DNA of 19,195 nucleotides from SVTX01 sp045632305 (GTDB taxonomy: Bacteria; Bacillota; Clostridia; Oscillospirales; CAG-272), in contig JAZQWL010000039.1 of the NCBI GenBank assembly GCA_045632305.1, positions 1 through 19,195 on the forward strand, read 5' to 3'. The stretch's first letter is position 1. Every line of letters starts with the position of its first letter. A program made the translations under genes and the position numbers. Below, piece by piece: positions 9,271-15,763 of the stretch. The notes under the pieces are model-generated. The model was not told the DNA's origin. It saw only the letters and a program-made list of their open reading frames with translations, and did not search any database.

Positions 9271-10662
9271 TTATTTGCCGACGCAGAATTTTGAGAATAT
9301 CTCGCTTACTACATCCTCACTTACCGCGCGTCCGTCAAGCTCGGAGAGGCATTGCATAGCCGCCTCGATATCCGAACAGCAAATTTCAAGAGGAAGCCCA
9401 AGCTTTACGCCATCGGCTGCAGATCTTACCGCTTCAAGCGCGCTCGTGATCGCCGCATTCTGTCGCGCGTTAACTATCATCGCGTCATTGCCCGTATCGA
9501 GATCCTTATCAATATAGATCCTCTCGACAAGCTCGCAAAGTCCGTCATATCCGTCGCCCTTGAGCGCGGAGAGCTTAATACTGTACTCAAACTCGGATGC
9601 AAGCGCCTCGTATTCGGGAAGACATGCGATATCGGACTTGTTTATGATCGCGATCTTTACCGCGTCAAGCCCCTTTACGTATTCAACAAGCTCTCGCTCG
9701 TCATCCGTCTGCTCTCTCGAGCCGTCGAACACTGCAAGCACAAGCTCCGCTCCCTCTGCCGCCGCTCTCGCTCTGCCGACACCGATCTTTTCAACCGCGT
9801 CAGACGTACTGCGGATTCCCGCCGTATCCGAAAGCTTTATCATAACACGACCGAGCTTTACCCTCTCGGAGATAACGTCACGCGTCGTTCCCTCAATATC
9901 GGTAACGATCGCGGCGTCCGTGCCGACGAGCATATTATAAAGGGAGGATTTGCCCGCGTTCGTCTTACCGAGAATTACGGTATTGATTCCGCTCATGACC
10001 GCTCTACCCGTGCTATAGGTATCAAGAAGGGCCTGAAGCTTCTTCTCGTTTGCGCTAAGGGAGAGGATCATCTCCTCCTCACTCATATCCGCAAGATCCT
10101 CGTCGGGGTAATCAATGTGAGCGAAAACCGCCGCAAGCACCGAGCAAAGAGACGTATACACCTCGTTTGTCTTCTCGGAGAGAACACCTCGCATGCCCGC
10201 ACGGGAGGCGAGCATCTGCTCGTCCGTCTCCGCCTCAAGCAAATTGCCGAGCGCTTCCGCCTCATTAAGACCCATCTTGCCGTTTATAAACGCGCGACGT
10301 GTAAATTCTCCTGCCGTCGCATGTCTTGCGCCCGCAGTCAGGCAGGCGGACAAAACGTTCCCTGTTACAAGAACGCCTCCATGACAGCAGATCTCAACCG
10401 TATCCTCACCCGTAAACGATTTTGGAGCGCGGAAGATAGTTACAAGACCGTCATCTATCTGTACTGTTTTACCTTCTATAATTTTAAAAATTTTGCCGTG
10501 ATACGCCACGTTGCTTTTGCATTCGGAGAGCTTTTTTCCGCTCGAAGGGTAAAATACCTGCTCTGCAACCTTAACTGCCCTATCCCCCGAAATTCTGATA
10601 AGCGCGACGCCTCCCTTACCGTAAGGAGTGCTTATCGCGGCAATCGTATCAAAAAGATTCAT
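9271..10662 (-). CDS. mnmE: tRNA modification GTPase MnmE
   Basis: GTPase of 463 residues that acts with MnmG to install the carboxymethylaminomethyl group on U34 of certain tRNAs. The N-terminal third is the folate-binding domain (DTIAAISTPYGKGGVALIRISG and the FTGEDTVEICCHGG region). A GTPase domain inserted in the helical domain carries G1 GKTNAGKSS (232-240), G2 GTTRD (258-262), G3 DTAGI (279-283) and G4 NKSD (341-344). G1 has T where GRPNAGKS-type members have P. The protein ends in CVGK, the invariant C-terminal motif carrying the catalytic cysteine. The start is ATG at 10662 with only a weak upstream purine stretch. It follows khpB across a terminator and is co-transcribed with the ymdB-family gene. 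Confidence 0.97.
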   Translation of the reverse strand: MNLFDTIAAISTPYGKGGVALIRISGDRAVKVAEQVFYPSSGKKLSECKSNVAYHGKIFKIIEGKTVQIDDGLVTIFRAPKSFTGEDTVEICCHGGVLVTGNVLSACLTAGARHATAGEFTRRAFINGKMGLNEAEALGNLLEAETDEQMLASRAGMRGVLSEKTNEVYTSLCSVLAAVFAHIDYPDEDLADMSEEEMILSLSANEKKLQALLDTYSTGRAVMSGINTVILGKTNAGKSSLYNMLVGTDAAIVTDIEGTTRDVISERVKLGRVMIKLSDTAGIRSTSDAVEKIGVGRARAAAEGAELVLAVFDGSREQTDDERELVEYVKGLDAVKIAIINKSDIACLPEYEALASEFEYSIKLSALKGDGYDGLCELVERIYIDKDLDTGNDAMIVNARQNAAITSALEAVRSAADGVKLGLPLEICCSDIEAAMQCLSELDGRAVSEDVVSEIFSKFCVGK

Positions 10663-10699
10663 TTTTGCCGTCTTTCTATGAATTTAAATTGATAAAAGC

Positions 10700-10729
10700 A
10701 CAGAGGGACTTAAAATAAAGCCCCTCTGT
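10700..10729 (-). terminator. Intrinsic terminator between khpB and mnmE
   Basis: A 12-bp stem containing one G-U pair (arms 10700-10711 and 10718-10729, loop of 6) is followed on the minus strand by GCTTTTATC. It lies 14 bases past the khpB stop and about 40 bases before the mnmE ATG. I see no separate mnmE promoter in the short space after it, so it probably acts as a partial terminator within the cluster. Confidence 0.8.
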
Positions 10730-10742
10730 CTTAAAGTAAAAA

Positions 10743-11393
10743 TTACTTCTTTGTTTTTGTATCCTCAAGATAAACAACTATCTTGCGGTTGTTCTCGGAG
10801 CCAATGGAATTTGTAGAAACACCCTCGATGTTCTGAATTTCAGAATGAATAATTCTTCTTTCATAAGGGTTCATGGGCTCGAGCATTACGCTCTTCTTGT
10901 ACTTGATAACCTTGTCAGCCATCTTGCGGGCGAGCTCGCGGAGAGTCTGTTCTCTCTTCGCTCTGTATCCCTCAGCGTCGATCGAGATCTTTACGAAGGG
11001 ACGCTTCTCACCGTCAACCTTCTTATTAGCGGCAAGGTTTGCAAGGTACTGAATGCTGTCAAGCGTGTCGCCGTGGTGTCCGATAAGAATACCCGCGCCC
11101 TCGCCCGTAATGTCGATGAGCTTAGCATCGCCGTCGGTATCCTTCATCTCAACGTTTACGTTGAGTCCCATATCGGCTACAAGTGTCTTTATGAAATTGA
11201 GCGCGAGATCTTCTCCCTTTTCTGTGTAAGATGCAGAAATTTTCGCGGGAGTAGAGCCAAGGCCGAGGAAGCCACGCTTAGCTTCTTCGATAACCGTATA
11301 TTCAATAGCGGACACCGCAGCGCCGAGCTGCTCTGCAGCAGACGCGAGTGCATCCTCTACCGTTTTACCTGTAGTAATTACTTCTCTTTTCAC
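10743..11393 (-). CDS. khpB: RNA-binding protein KhpB (Jag/SpoIIIJ-associated)
   Basis: Cytoplasmic RNA-binding protein of 216 residues, the regular neighbour of yidC/spoIIIJ in Firmicutes. Three domains are visible: a Jag-N domain at about 1-52 with the signature KRGFLGLGS (39-47); a KH domain with GHHG (105-108) as its GXXG loop; and an R3H domain with R179 and H183 in the PYERRIIH stretch. The start is GTG at 11393, with AGAGG at 11400-11404 six bases away; the overlapping ATG at 11395 is in another frame and meets a stop at once. The gene lies 57 bases after yidC and is followed by a terminator. In streptococci KhpB partners KhpA in controlling cell division and elongation; that role is carried over from the family. 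Confidence 0.95.
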   Translation of the reverse strand: MKREVITTGKTVEDALASAAEQLGAAVSAIEYTVIEEAKRGFLGLGSTPAKISASYTEKGEDLALNFIKTLVADMGLNVNVEMKDTDGDAKLIDITGEGAGILIGHHGDTLDSIQYLANLAANKKVDGEKRPFVKISIDAEGYRAKREQTLRELARKMADKVIKYKKSVMLEPMNPYERRIIHSEIQNIEGVSTNSIGSENNRKIVVYLEDTKTKK

Positions 11394-11450
11394 ATCTAAC
11401 CTCTTTTGCGAATATTCGCAATTTATTTTGTCAAATTTTGTGTGACAGGA

Positions 11451-12863
11451 TCATTCCTTGTCCTTTTTGTTCTTTTTGCCTTTTGTTACCTTATCGGATT
11501 CGTCCTTCAAGGTCGCGCCGTCCGTCATCGCATTATCGGCGATCTTTTGCGCGGGAGCTTCTTCCTCCTCGGGCTCAGCCGAAAGGTCGAGCTGCTTTTC
11601 ATTACCGATATAGTTACCGTCCGCGTCGTAGTCCTCGTCGTCGATGTGGTGGAGCGAACGAACAGTTCCCGCTCTCTCGGACTTCTGCACCTTCTTGGGT
11701 GTCTTACCCGCAAGCTCCTTCTCCGCCGCGCGGTAATCCTCCTCGGTAAACTGAGGCAAGGGCATCGCCTTACTCATAATTACCTGCTTTACAAAGCCGA
11801 GCACGGACTTGAACATCCAGTAAACCGCGATAGCCGCAGGCATAATGAACGTAAAGTAAACCGACATAAGAGGCATCATAATGTCCATCATGTTGTTGGA
11901 GCATGCCTGCTGACGGTCATCGGCGTTCTGTGTGGGCTGGTAGGAAAACTTTCTCTGAAGCTTGGTTGTTGCAAAATAAACAACGAACGTAAGCACGGGA
12001 ATAAGCAAGAACCACCAATAAAGCTTATCCGAAGGATTGAAGCTGGGGATGTATCCCATATTGAACGGGCCAATGCTGAAGTTGGGAGCATGACCGACAA
12101 CCTCTTCGATCTTGCCCATAACCGCTTCACCGTTGGAGCAGTAGTTGCCGATATCGTTGAAGAACGCGGGATCGCTTCCCCACTTTTCGCTCATACGGCT
12201 GAGAAGCTCAATAGAGCCGGTGGACTTGATCGCAATTCCCTTCTCGGCGAAGTATCTTGTCATAAACGTCGTAAAGTCGCCCGAAATGTTCATGATGTAC
12301 TTGATCGGGTCAGTTACTACGCTATAAAGTACCATAATGATAGGAAGCTGAATAAGAAGAGGGAGACAGCCGGCAAAGGGGCTGTAATTTTCCTTCTGAT
12401 AAAGCTCCTGGATTTCCTGAGTAATAAGCTGCTGTGTCTTCTGATCGTTTCTTCCGGCGTACTTCTTTCTGATCGCCATTTCCTTAGGGCGAAGCTTCGC
12501 CTGCTTTATGGAAGTCTTCTGCTGCTTGATCGAAAAAGGAAGCAGTACGAATTCAATAATGATAGCGAAAATGAGAAGAGCCAAAATGTAGCTCTGCGCG
12601 GGCATGATAACAGTGATCCAACGAAGGAACGTACCGATCCACGTAAGAACACCCTTCTGTTCTCCCCACGTAACCTCCTTGTTGTCCTCAAGGTTTACAA
12701 GATTGTCCTTGTAATTTTCTCCCGCCCACTGCGAGAGATCACCGTTTGCGGCGGACGCCGCATTGCCACAGCTTGTGAGAATAACACAAAGGGCAAGAAG
12801 AACAGCTAAGGCAAGCGCTACTCTGGAAGCAACCTTCAAAAGCTTTTTGTTTGTAAATACCAT
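11451..12863 (-). CDS. yidC: Membrane protein insertase YidC (SpoIIIJ/Oxa1 type)
   Basis: Integral membrane insertase and chaperone of 470 residues. The N-terminus is a lipoprotein signal (basic KKLLK, a hydrophobic run, lipobox LTSC with C32), as in Gram-positive YidC proteins. Four more hydrophobic segments follow, at about 85-110, in the SPFAGCLPLLIQLPIIMVLYS region, in KLYWWFLLIPVLTFVVYFA, and in MMPLMSVYFTFIMPAAIAVYW. The cytoplasmic loop IKQQKTSIKQAKLRPKEM and a long lysine-rich tail ending GKKNKKDKE are visible. A long loop between the second and third conserved segments adds length. The groove arginine normally preceding the LLPL-like motif appears to be E104. ATG at 12863 has AAAGGA 10 bases upstream. 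It lies between yidD and khpB. Confidence 0.96.
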   Translation of the reverse strand: MVFTNKKLLKVASRVALALAVLLALCVILTSCGNAASAANGDLSQWAGENYKDNLVNLEDNKEVTWGEQKGVLTWIGTFLRWITVIMPAQSYILALLIFAIIIEFVLLPFSIKQQKTSIKQAKLRPKEMAIRKKYAGRNDQKTQQLITQEIQELYQKENYSPFAGCLPLLIQLPIIMVLYSVVTDPIKYIMNISGDFTTFMTRYFAEKGIAIKSTGSIELLSRMSEKWGSDPAFFNDIGNYCSNGEAVMGKIEEVVGHAPNFSIGPFNMGYIPSFNPSDKLYWWFLLIPVLTFVVYFATTKLQRKFSYQPTQNADDRQQACSNNMMDIMMPLMSVYFTFIMPAAIAVYWMFKSVLGFVKQVIMSKAMPLPQFTEEDYRAAEKELAGKTPKKVQKSERAGTVRSLHHIDDEDYDADGNYIGNEKQLDLSAEPEEEEAPAQKIADNAMTDGATLKDESDKVTKGKKNKKDKE

Positions 12864-12908
12864 TTTAAAATAGTCCTTTCTGTGTCTGTTTTCCGGACTC
12901 TGTGAGGA

Positions 12909-13226
12909 TCACTCGAGCGGTAGGTCGTATGTAAAAATAAAACCCGTTCTCTTTCTTCCTCGGTCTGTGTCAATTTCTATTCCTCCCGTCCCATTCGGAT
13001 TCTTCAGTCCCTTGAGCGGTACAGGGTCGTATCCCGCCGCGCAAAACGGCTGGCAACGGCAAAGTCGCAAAAAGGTAAGAAGACTTCCTACAAAAAAGCC
13101 ACGATATTTATACGCATCAATTGCGTAGGCGGAGCATGTCGGTTTAAATCGACAGCTGGGTCGTTTTTTTAAGGGAGATAAATATTTCTGATAAAAGCGT
13201 ATGAGAAGTATACATATCCTCTTCAT
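12909..13226 (-). CDS. yidD: Membrane protein insertion efficiency factor YidD
   Basis: Small membrane-associated protein (105 residues) that assists YidC-dependent insertion. The family signatures are IRFYQKYLSPLKKRPSCRF, PTCSAYA (29-35) and RCQPFCAAGYDPVP (57-70). The last motif more often reads RCxPxxxGGYDPVP; here the first glycine of the GG pair is alanine. The protein is about 20-30 residues longer than typical because of a tail after the DPVP motif. Its ATG (13226) shares a base with the rnpA stop in a TAATG arrangement and has no convincing Shine-Dalgarno, so translation is probably coupled to rnpA. yidC follows 45 bases after its stop. Confidence 0.93.
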   Translation of the reverse strand: MKRICILLIRFYQKYLSPLKKRPSCRFKPTCSAYAIDAYKYRGFFVGSLLTFLRLCRCQPFCAAGYDPVPLKGLKNPNGTGGIEIDTDRGRKRTGFIFTYDLPLE

Positions 13227-13615
13227 TATTTTTTGTTTTCCGCCGCTCTCTCAAGCATGTCGAGCTTCAAAAAAGCATATTTCAGCTCCTTTGCGATCTC
13301 TTGGCTCTTCTTTCCGTCAATTTCGGGCTTTGCCGAAATCACGATAAGATTTCCAACCTTGAGATTCCCCTCAACCGTCGAATACGCGGCTCTTATGATT
13401 CTCTTGGCGCGGTTTCTCTGTACCGCCCCTCCGATCTTCTTTGATACAGACAAACCAAGTCGGTTTACGATTATTTTACGCGGATGCTCCTTTTGCAGCT
13501 TTTTCGCCTTTAAGTCCTTTAAGACATAAACGCAAACGTATCTGCCGAAAAAGTGCTTTCCCTGTCTGTACGCCTTATTGTAAAGATGATGCTCGCAAAT
13601 TGCAGGATATTTCAT
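13226..13615 (-). CDS. rnpA: Ribonuclease P protein component
   Basis: Protein cofactor of RNase P (129 residues), which binds the catalytic RNA and the 5' leader of pre-tRNA. The family signature is clear: NRLGLSVSKKIGGAVQRNR followed by AKRIIR, with the RNR motif at 67-75. The N-terminal aromatic stretch and YRQGKHF are also typical. ATG at 13615 has AGAGG about 8 bases upstream. It overlaps yidD by one base and follows rpmH after an unusually long gap of 244 bases that holds a doubtful 64-codon frame ending in an ATGA overlap with this start. Confidence 0.95.
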   Translation of the reverse strand: MKYPAICEHHLYNKAYRQGKHFFGRYVCVYVLKDLKAKKLQKEHPRKIIVNRLGLSVSKKIGGAVQRNRAKRIIRAAYSTVEGNLKVGNLIVISAKPEIDGKKSQEIAKELKYAFLKLDMLERAAENKK

Positions 13616-13806
13616 TTAGCATCCTCTCTTTTCTCTTGTGAATTTTCTTTTTGCCATCGCTTCCGTGTGTGTTTTTTCCGATTCTGAATTTTTAATGCTT
13701 TTCGTTTTAAGTGTTGCCACCAAAACGGGTAAATATAAAATAAATGAAAAATTGTGCTTTTTTGCCACAGGGCAAACAAAGCAAAAACCCCGACGCCAAC
13801 AAACAA
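13612..13806 (-). CDS. Doubtful small ORF between rpmH and rnpA
   Basis: An open frame of 64 codons fills most of the rpmH-rnpA gap. It would start at a TTG (13806), with no well-spaced Shine-Dalgarno, and it ends in an ATGA overlap with the rnpA start. The predicted product has a hydrophobic N-terminal half (MFVGVGVFALFALW) and a strongly basic C-terminal half (KRKALKIQNRKKHTRKRW). I recognise no family. The overlap with rnpA suggests translational coupling, but the poor start and AT-rich, lysine-heavy composition fit a chance frame equally well. Confidence 0.2.
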   Translation of the reverse strand: MFVGVGVFALFALWQKSTIFHLFYIYPFWWQHLKRKALKIQNRKKHTRKRWQKENSQEKREDAK

Positions 13807-13859
13807 TACGAAGCTGTGCCTCTCTCTTTTTGCTCGGTCATCGGAGGTTTTTATGTTAA

Positions 13860-13994
13860 TTAGTGAGTCAGTCTCTTTCTGCCTTTAGCGCGACGTCTCT
13901 TAAGAACAGCTCTGCCGTCTGCAGTTCTCATTCTCTTTCTGAAGCCGTGCTCCTTCTTTCTCTGACGCTTTTTGGGCTGGTAAGTTCTAAGCAT
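13860..13994 (-). CDS. rpmH: 50S ribosomal protein L34
   Basis: Small, very basic large-subunit protein of 44 residues. The sequence MLRTYQPKKRQRKKEHGFRK is the conserved L34 N-terminus, and the rest (MRTADGRAVLKRRRAKGRKRL) matches the family throughout. The ATG at 13994 is set by a canonical AAGGAGGTG upstream (about 14002-14010). The frame stays open further upstream, but those codons lie in the promoter-leader region and are not part of L34. It opens the rpmH-rnpA-yidD-yidC-khpB cluster that usually lies beside the chromosome origin in Firmicutes. Confidence 0.97.
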   Translation of the reverse strand: MLRTYQPKKRQRKKEHGFRKRMRTADGRAVLKRRRAKGRKRLTH

Positions 13995-14024
13995 TTTGTT
14001 GCACCTCCTTAAATGATTATCGGA

Positions 14025-14069
14025 AGCGTTGGGCAAAGCACCCTGACTTTTCGGGCGCCCATTTACGCT
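14025..14069 (-). promoter_or_regulatory. Structured 5' leader of rpmH
   Basis: The leader between the rpmH promoter and its Shine-Dalgarno can fold into an outer AGCGT/ACGCT stem (14025-14029 with 14065-14069) enclosing a 6-bp GCACCC/GGGCGC hairpin (38-43 with 53-58 of the 14 kb line). No match to a named ribosomal-protein leader is recognised; function is unknown. Confidence 0.3.
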
Positions 14070-14089
14070 TTTACACAATGACATCGTAT

Positions 14090-14119
14090 ATTATACAACA
14101 CAGAATACGTATTTGTCAA
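14090..14119 (-). promoter_or_regulatory. SigA-type promoter for rpmH cluster
   Basis: On the minus strand TTGACA (14119-14114) is followed after 18 bases by TATAAT (14095-14090). The start point would be near 14083, about 90 nt before the rpmH ATG. It serves rpmH and probably the whole cluster down to khpB. Confidence 0.83.
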
Positions 14120-14208
14120 GCATTTTTTTGAAAAAATTTGTTTTTGTGTAAATTCCACCCCGCAAACGAGGAAAATCTTCATTTTTTATAATAATAAATA
14201 TAAGCGAA

Positions 14209-14229
14209 GCCCGCCGCACAGCGGCGGGC
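14209..14229 (-). terminator. GC-rich hairpin, probable terminator of a decayed gene
   Basis: A 9-bp perfect stem (GCCCGCCGC / GCGGCGGGC) with a 3-base loop lies 12 bases past a TAA (14243-14241) that closes a gene-like 3' remnant. The minus-strand sequence after it (TTCGCTTATATTT) is T-rich but not a clean T run, so termination may be weak. The same stem, with the loop in the opposite orientation, occurs after the LRR gene at 15772-15792. Confidence 0.55.
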
Positions 14230-14240
14230 AAAAGTATTCT

Positions 14241-14310
14241 TTACATTATCTCGCCCGTGCGGAATTCAAGCGTGCCGTTGAGGTACGCCTCCTCGTCCTC
14301 GAGGACTAAA
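14241..14310 (-). pseudogene. Possible 3' remnant of a lost gene
   Basis: On the minus strand the frame ending at TAA 14243-14241 reads LVLEDEEAYLNGTLEFRTGE and then IM before the stop. Its codons are G/C-rich and gene-like (CTC GAG GAC GAG GAG GCG TAC CTC AAC GGC), unlike the AT-rich sequence just upstream. Upstream the frame closes at a TGA inside the end of the lipoprotein gene, and no start codon is seen. A hairpin follows the stop, as expected for a real gene end. I do not recognise the family. It is best read as the tail of a gene whose front was deleted or replaced by the neighbouring AT-rich lipoprotein unit. Confidence 0.4.
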
Positions 14311-14355
14311 ACTATATAAATTTTTAAATCTATTATCCTGAATACTAATCCTCCT

Positions 14356-15459
14356 TTATTTCAAAATTGCGCTAACAAATTCCTCTATATTAAATAATCC
14401 GTAATGTGAAGTCTTTCCGTTTTTATCGGTGTTGCTATATTTATCCGTTTGCATTATTTCAATTAAAGCATCATAATATTCACCAAATTTTTCTTTTAAA
14501 TCTACATATGTCGTATCCCCATTTTCACGGACTGCGTGCGTCCGCTGAATAATATAAAACTCACCGTCAATTTCAACACACGGCAACGTGATCCATTCGT
14601 GATTAAAAATATTAACAGAATGATATATTTCGGACTTGTTTGACGAATTCAAATAAATAAAGGTTTTATCAAAATCTATTGAAGCATTAACGTTTTTACC
14701 GTTTTCAAAAAGCGTTTCGTACGTTTGAAAATGCTCCATATAAGGAACCGTGGAATCATCCGACAGAATATCCTTTACAAGCAACGGCTTGTTGATTTGG
14801 AACGCCACAACGAACTTTTTGCCGTCATAATATTCCTGAATATCCGTTTCGTTTTCGAATTTTACCCACGTATATTCTGTTACACAGCAAAATTCCCTAC
14901 CCTCATATTCAGAATACTTATGCGTTGCATTATAATATCCGCATACAAAATAATAATCTTCGGGGTTAAATTGAACCAATAAAGGTTGCTTACCATTTTT
15001 GATATCATTAATCTTGATTTCAAATGATGTGGGGGGCATATCATATGCAGTAAGAAGATTTTTTAAATATTCAACTAATGTCGAAATTAGCCCCTCGTTT
15101 TCAAATTCAGGTACGCGTTCTTGTGCTATATTGGTTGTGGGCTCTTCACTCGTTGGTTCTTCACTCGTGGGCTCTTCACTTATGGGCTCTTCCGTCGTCG
15201 GCTCTTCACTCGTCGGCTCTTCACTCGTCGGCTCTTCACTCGTCGGCTCTTCACTCGTCGGCTCTTCACTCGTCGGCTCTTCACTTGTCGGCTCCTCACT
15301 TGTCGGCTCTTCCGTTGTCGGTTCCTCCGTCTCGGGCGCACCATTTGAAAGCGCGTTTATAGATTGACCCTCCTTGGAGTTATCCCCAAGCTCATCGCAC
15401 GCAACAAAGCAAAGCGCGAGGGCAAAAATTAAGGTTAAAATTAAAATCAATTTTTTCAT
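14356..15459 (-). CDS. Putative lipoprotein with EEPTS repeat linker
   Basis: Predicted surface lipoprotein of 367 residues. ATG at 15459 is chosen (AAAGG about 11 bases upstream) over a TTG at 15492. Residues 1-21 form a lipoprotein signal, with MKK, a hydrophobic run and C21 in FVAC, an acceptable but not ideal lipobox. Residues 45-109 are 13 copies of a five-residue unit, mostly EEPTS with EEPTT and EEPIS variants: an acidic, proline-rich, probably extended linker. Residues 110-367 form a soluble domain rich in Y, F, N and K, with no family I recognise. Codon use is more AT-rich than the neighbours, suggesting a fast-evolving or acquired gene. The transcript has to pass a leader ORF and terminator to reach it. 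Confidence 0.8.
   Translation of the reverse strand: MKKLILILTLIFALALCFVACDELGDNSKEGQSINALSNGAPETEEPTTEEPTSEEPTSEEPTSEEPTSEEPTSEEPTSEEPTSEEPTTEEPISEEPTSEEPTSEEPTTNIAQERVPEFENEGLISTLVEYLKNLLTAYDMPPTSFEIKINDIKNGKQPLLVQFNPEDYYFVCGYYNATHKYSEYEGREFCCVTEYTWVKFENETDIQEYYDGKKFVVAFQINKPLLVKDILSDDSTVPYMEHFQTYETLFENGKNVNASIDFDKTFIYLNSSNKSEIYHSVNIFNHEWITLPCVEIDGEFYIIQRTHAVRENGDTTYVDLKEKFGEYYDALIEIMQTDKYSNTDKNGKTSHYGLFNIEEFVSAILK
15133..15327 (-). repeat. 15-bp tandem repeat (13 units) encoding EEPTS
   Basis: Thirteen tandem 15-bp units; the plus-strand form is close to ACTCGTCGGCTCTTC. Several central units are identical at the DNA level, while the edge units carry substitutions (EEPTT, EEPIS). Copy number can change by slippage without breaking the reading frame, because the unit is a multiple of three. 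Confidence 0.95.
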
Positions 15460-15497
15460 AACAAAACCGTCCTTTCGCAAAAATTTAATCAAATACT

Positions 15498-15545
15498 AAA
15501 AAAGCGCACAAGTACCACCGCTGTATAGCAGCTCGACTTGTACGC
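15498..15545 (-). terminator. Intrinsic terminator/attenuator upstream of the EEPTS lipoprotein
   Basis: On the minus strand the arms 15545-15536 and 15513-15504 pair over 10 positions with one mismatch, enclosing a second GCTG/CAGC stem. The structure runs straight into six T residues (15503-15498). It begins one base after the stop of the 30-codon leader ORF and lies 38 bases before the lipoprotein ATG, with no room for another promoter between. Its 5' arm (15537-15529) can instead pair over 9 bp (one G-U) with codons 8-10 of the leader ORF (15618-15610), giving a competing antiterminator. Confidence 0.75.
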
Positions 15546-15546
15546 A

Positions 15547-15639
15547 TCAAAAATTAATTTTCAGTTGTTCCCGTTCAAAATGGAAAGAGCAATCTTTATT
15601 TTGCGCAAAGCCGAGCTGATTTAAATTATAAAAAATCAT
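15547..15639 (-). CDS. 30-residue leader peptide or small protein
   Basis: A short ORF with a textbook start: GGAGG (15651-15647) lies 7 bases before ATG 15639. It is transcribed from a near-perfect promoter 45 bases further up. The product starts MIFYNLNQLGFAQNKD and continues CSFHFEREQLKINF; it has five F, four N and one C, and no signal peptide or membrane segment. The stop codon lies one base before a terminator hairpin, and codons 8-10 can pair with that hairpin's 5' arm, the layout of a translation-sensed attenuator. It could instead be a free-standing small protein with its own terminator. I recognise no homologous family. Confidence 0.6.
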   Translation of the reverse strand: MIFYNLNQLGFAQNKDCSFHFEREQLKINF

Positions 15640-15682
15640 AATTGCACCTCCGTTTTTTGTTTGGTATTTTTTACCTGTTATT

Positions 15683-15711
15683 ATTATATCATATTTTCAG
15701 TATATTGTCAA
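15683..15711 (-). promoter_or_regulatory. SigA-type promoter for leader ORF and EEPTS lipoprotein
   Basis: On the minus strand TTGACA (15711-15706) is followed after exactly 17 bases by TATAAT (15688-15683), with TG before the -10. The start would be near 15676. This is the only convincing promoter seen between the LRR terminator and the lipoprotein gene. Confidence 0.88.
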
Positions 15712-15763
15712 TATGCAGCAAAATGCTTTTTCCAAACATGTTTCGACAAAAATCGAGTAGATA

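Noticed and set aside
9352..10692. A 446-codon plus-strand frame opposite mnmE
   Set aside because: Arginine-rich shadow with no recognisable domain; mnmE motifs are all intact on the other strand.
13995..14084. An N-terminal extension of L34
   Set aside because: The extra codons lie in the leader just after the promoter; the AAGGAGGTG site fixes the start at 13994.
15133..15327. A CRISPR array
   Set aside because: Units are contiguous 15-mers without spacers, in frame inside a lipoprotein gene, and there are no cas genes.
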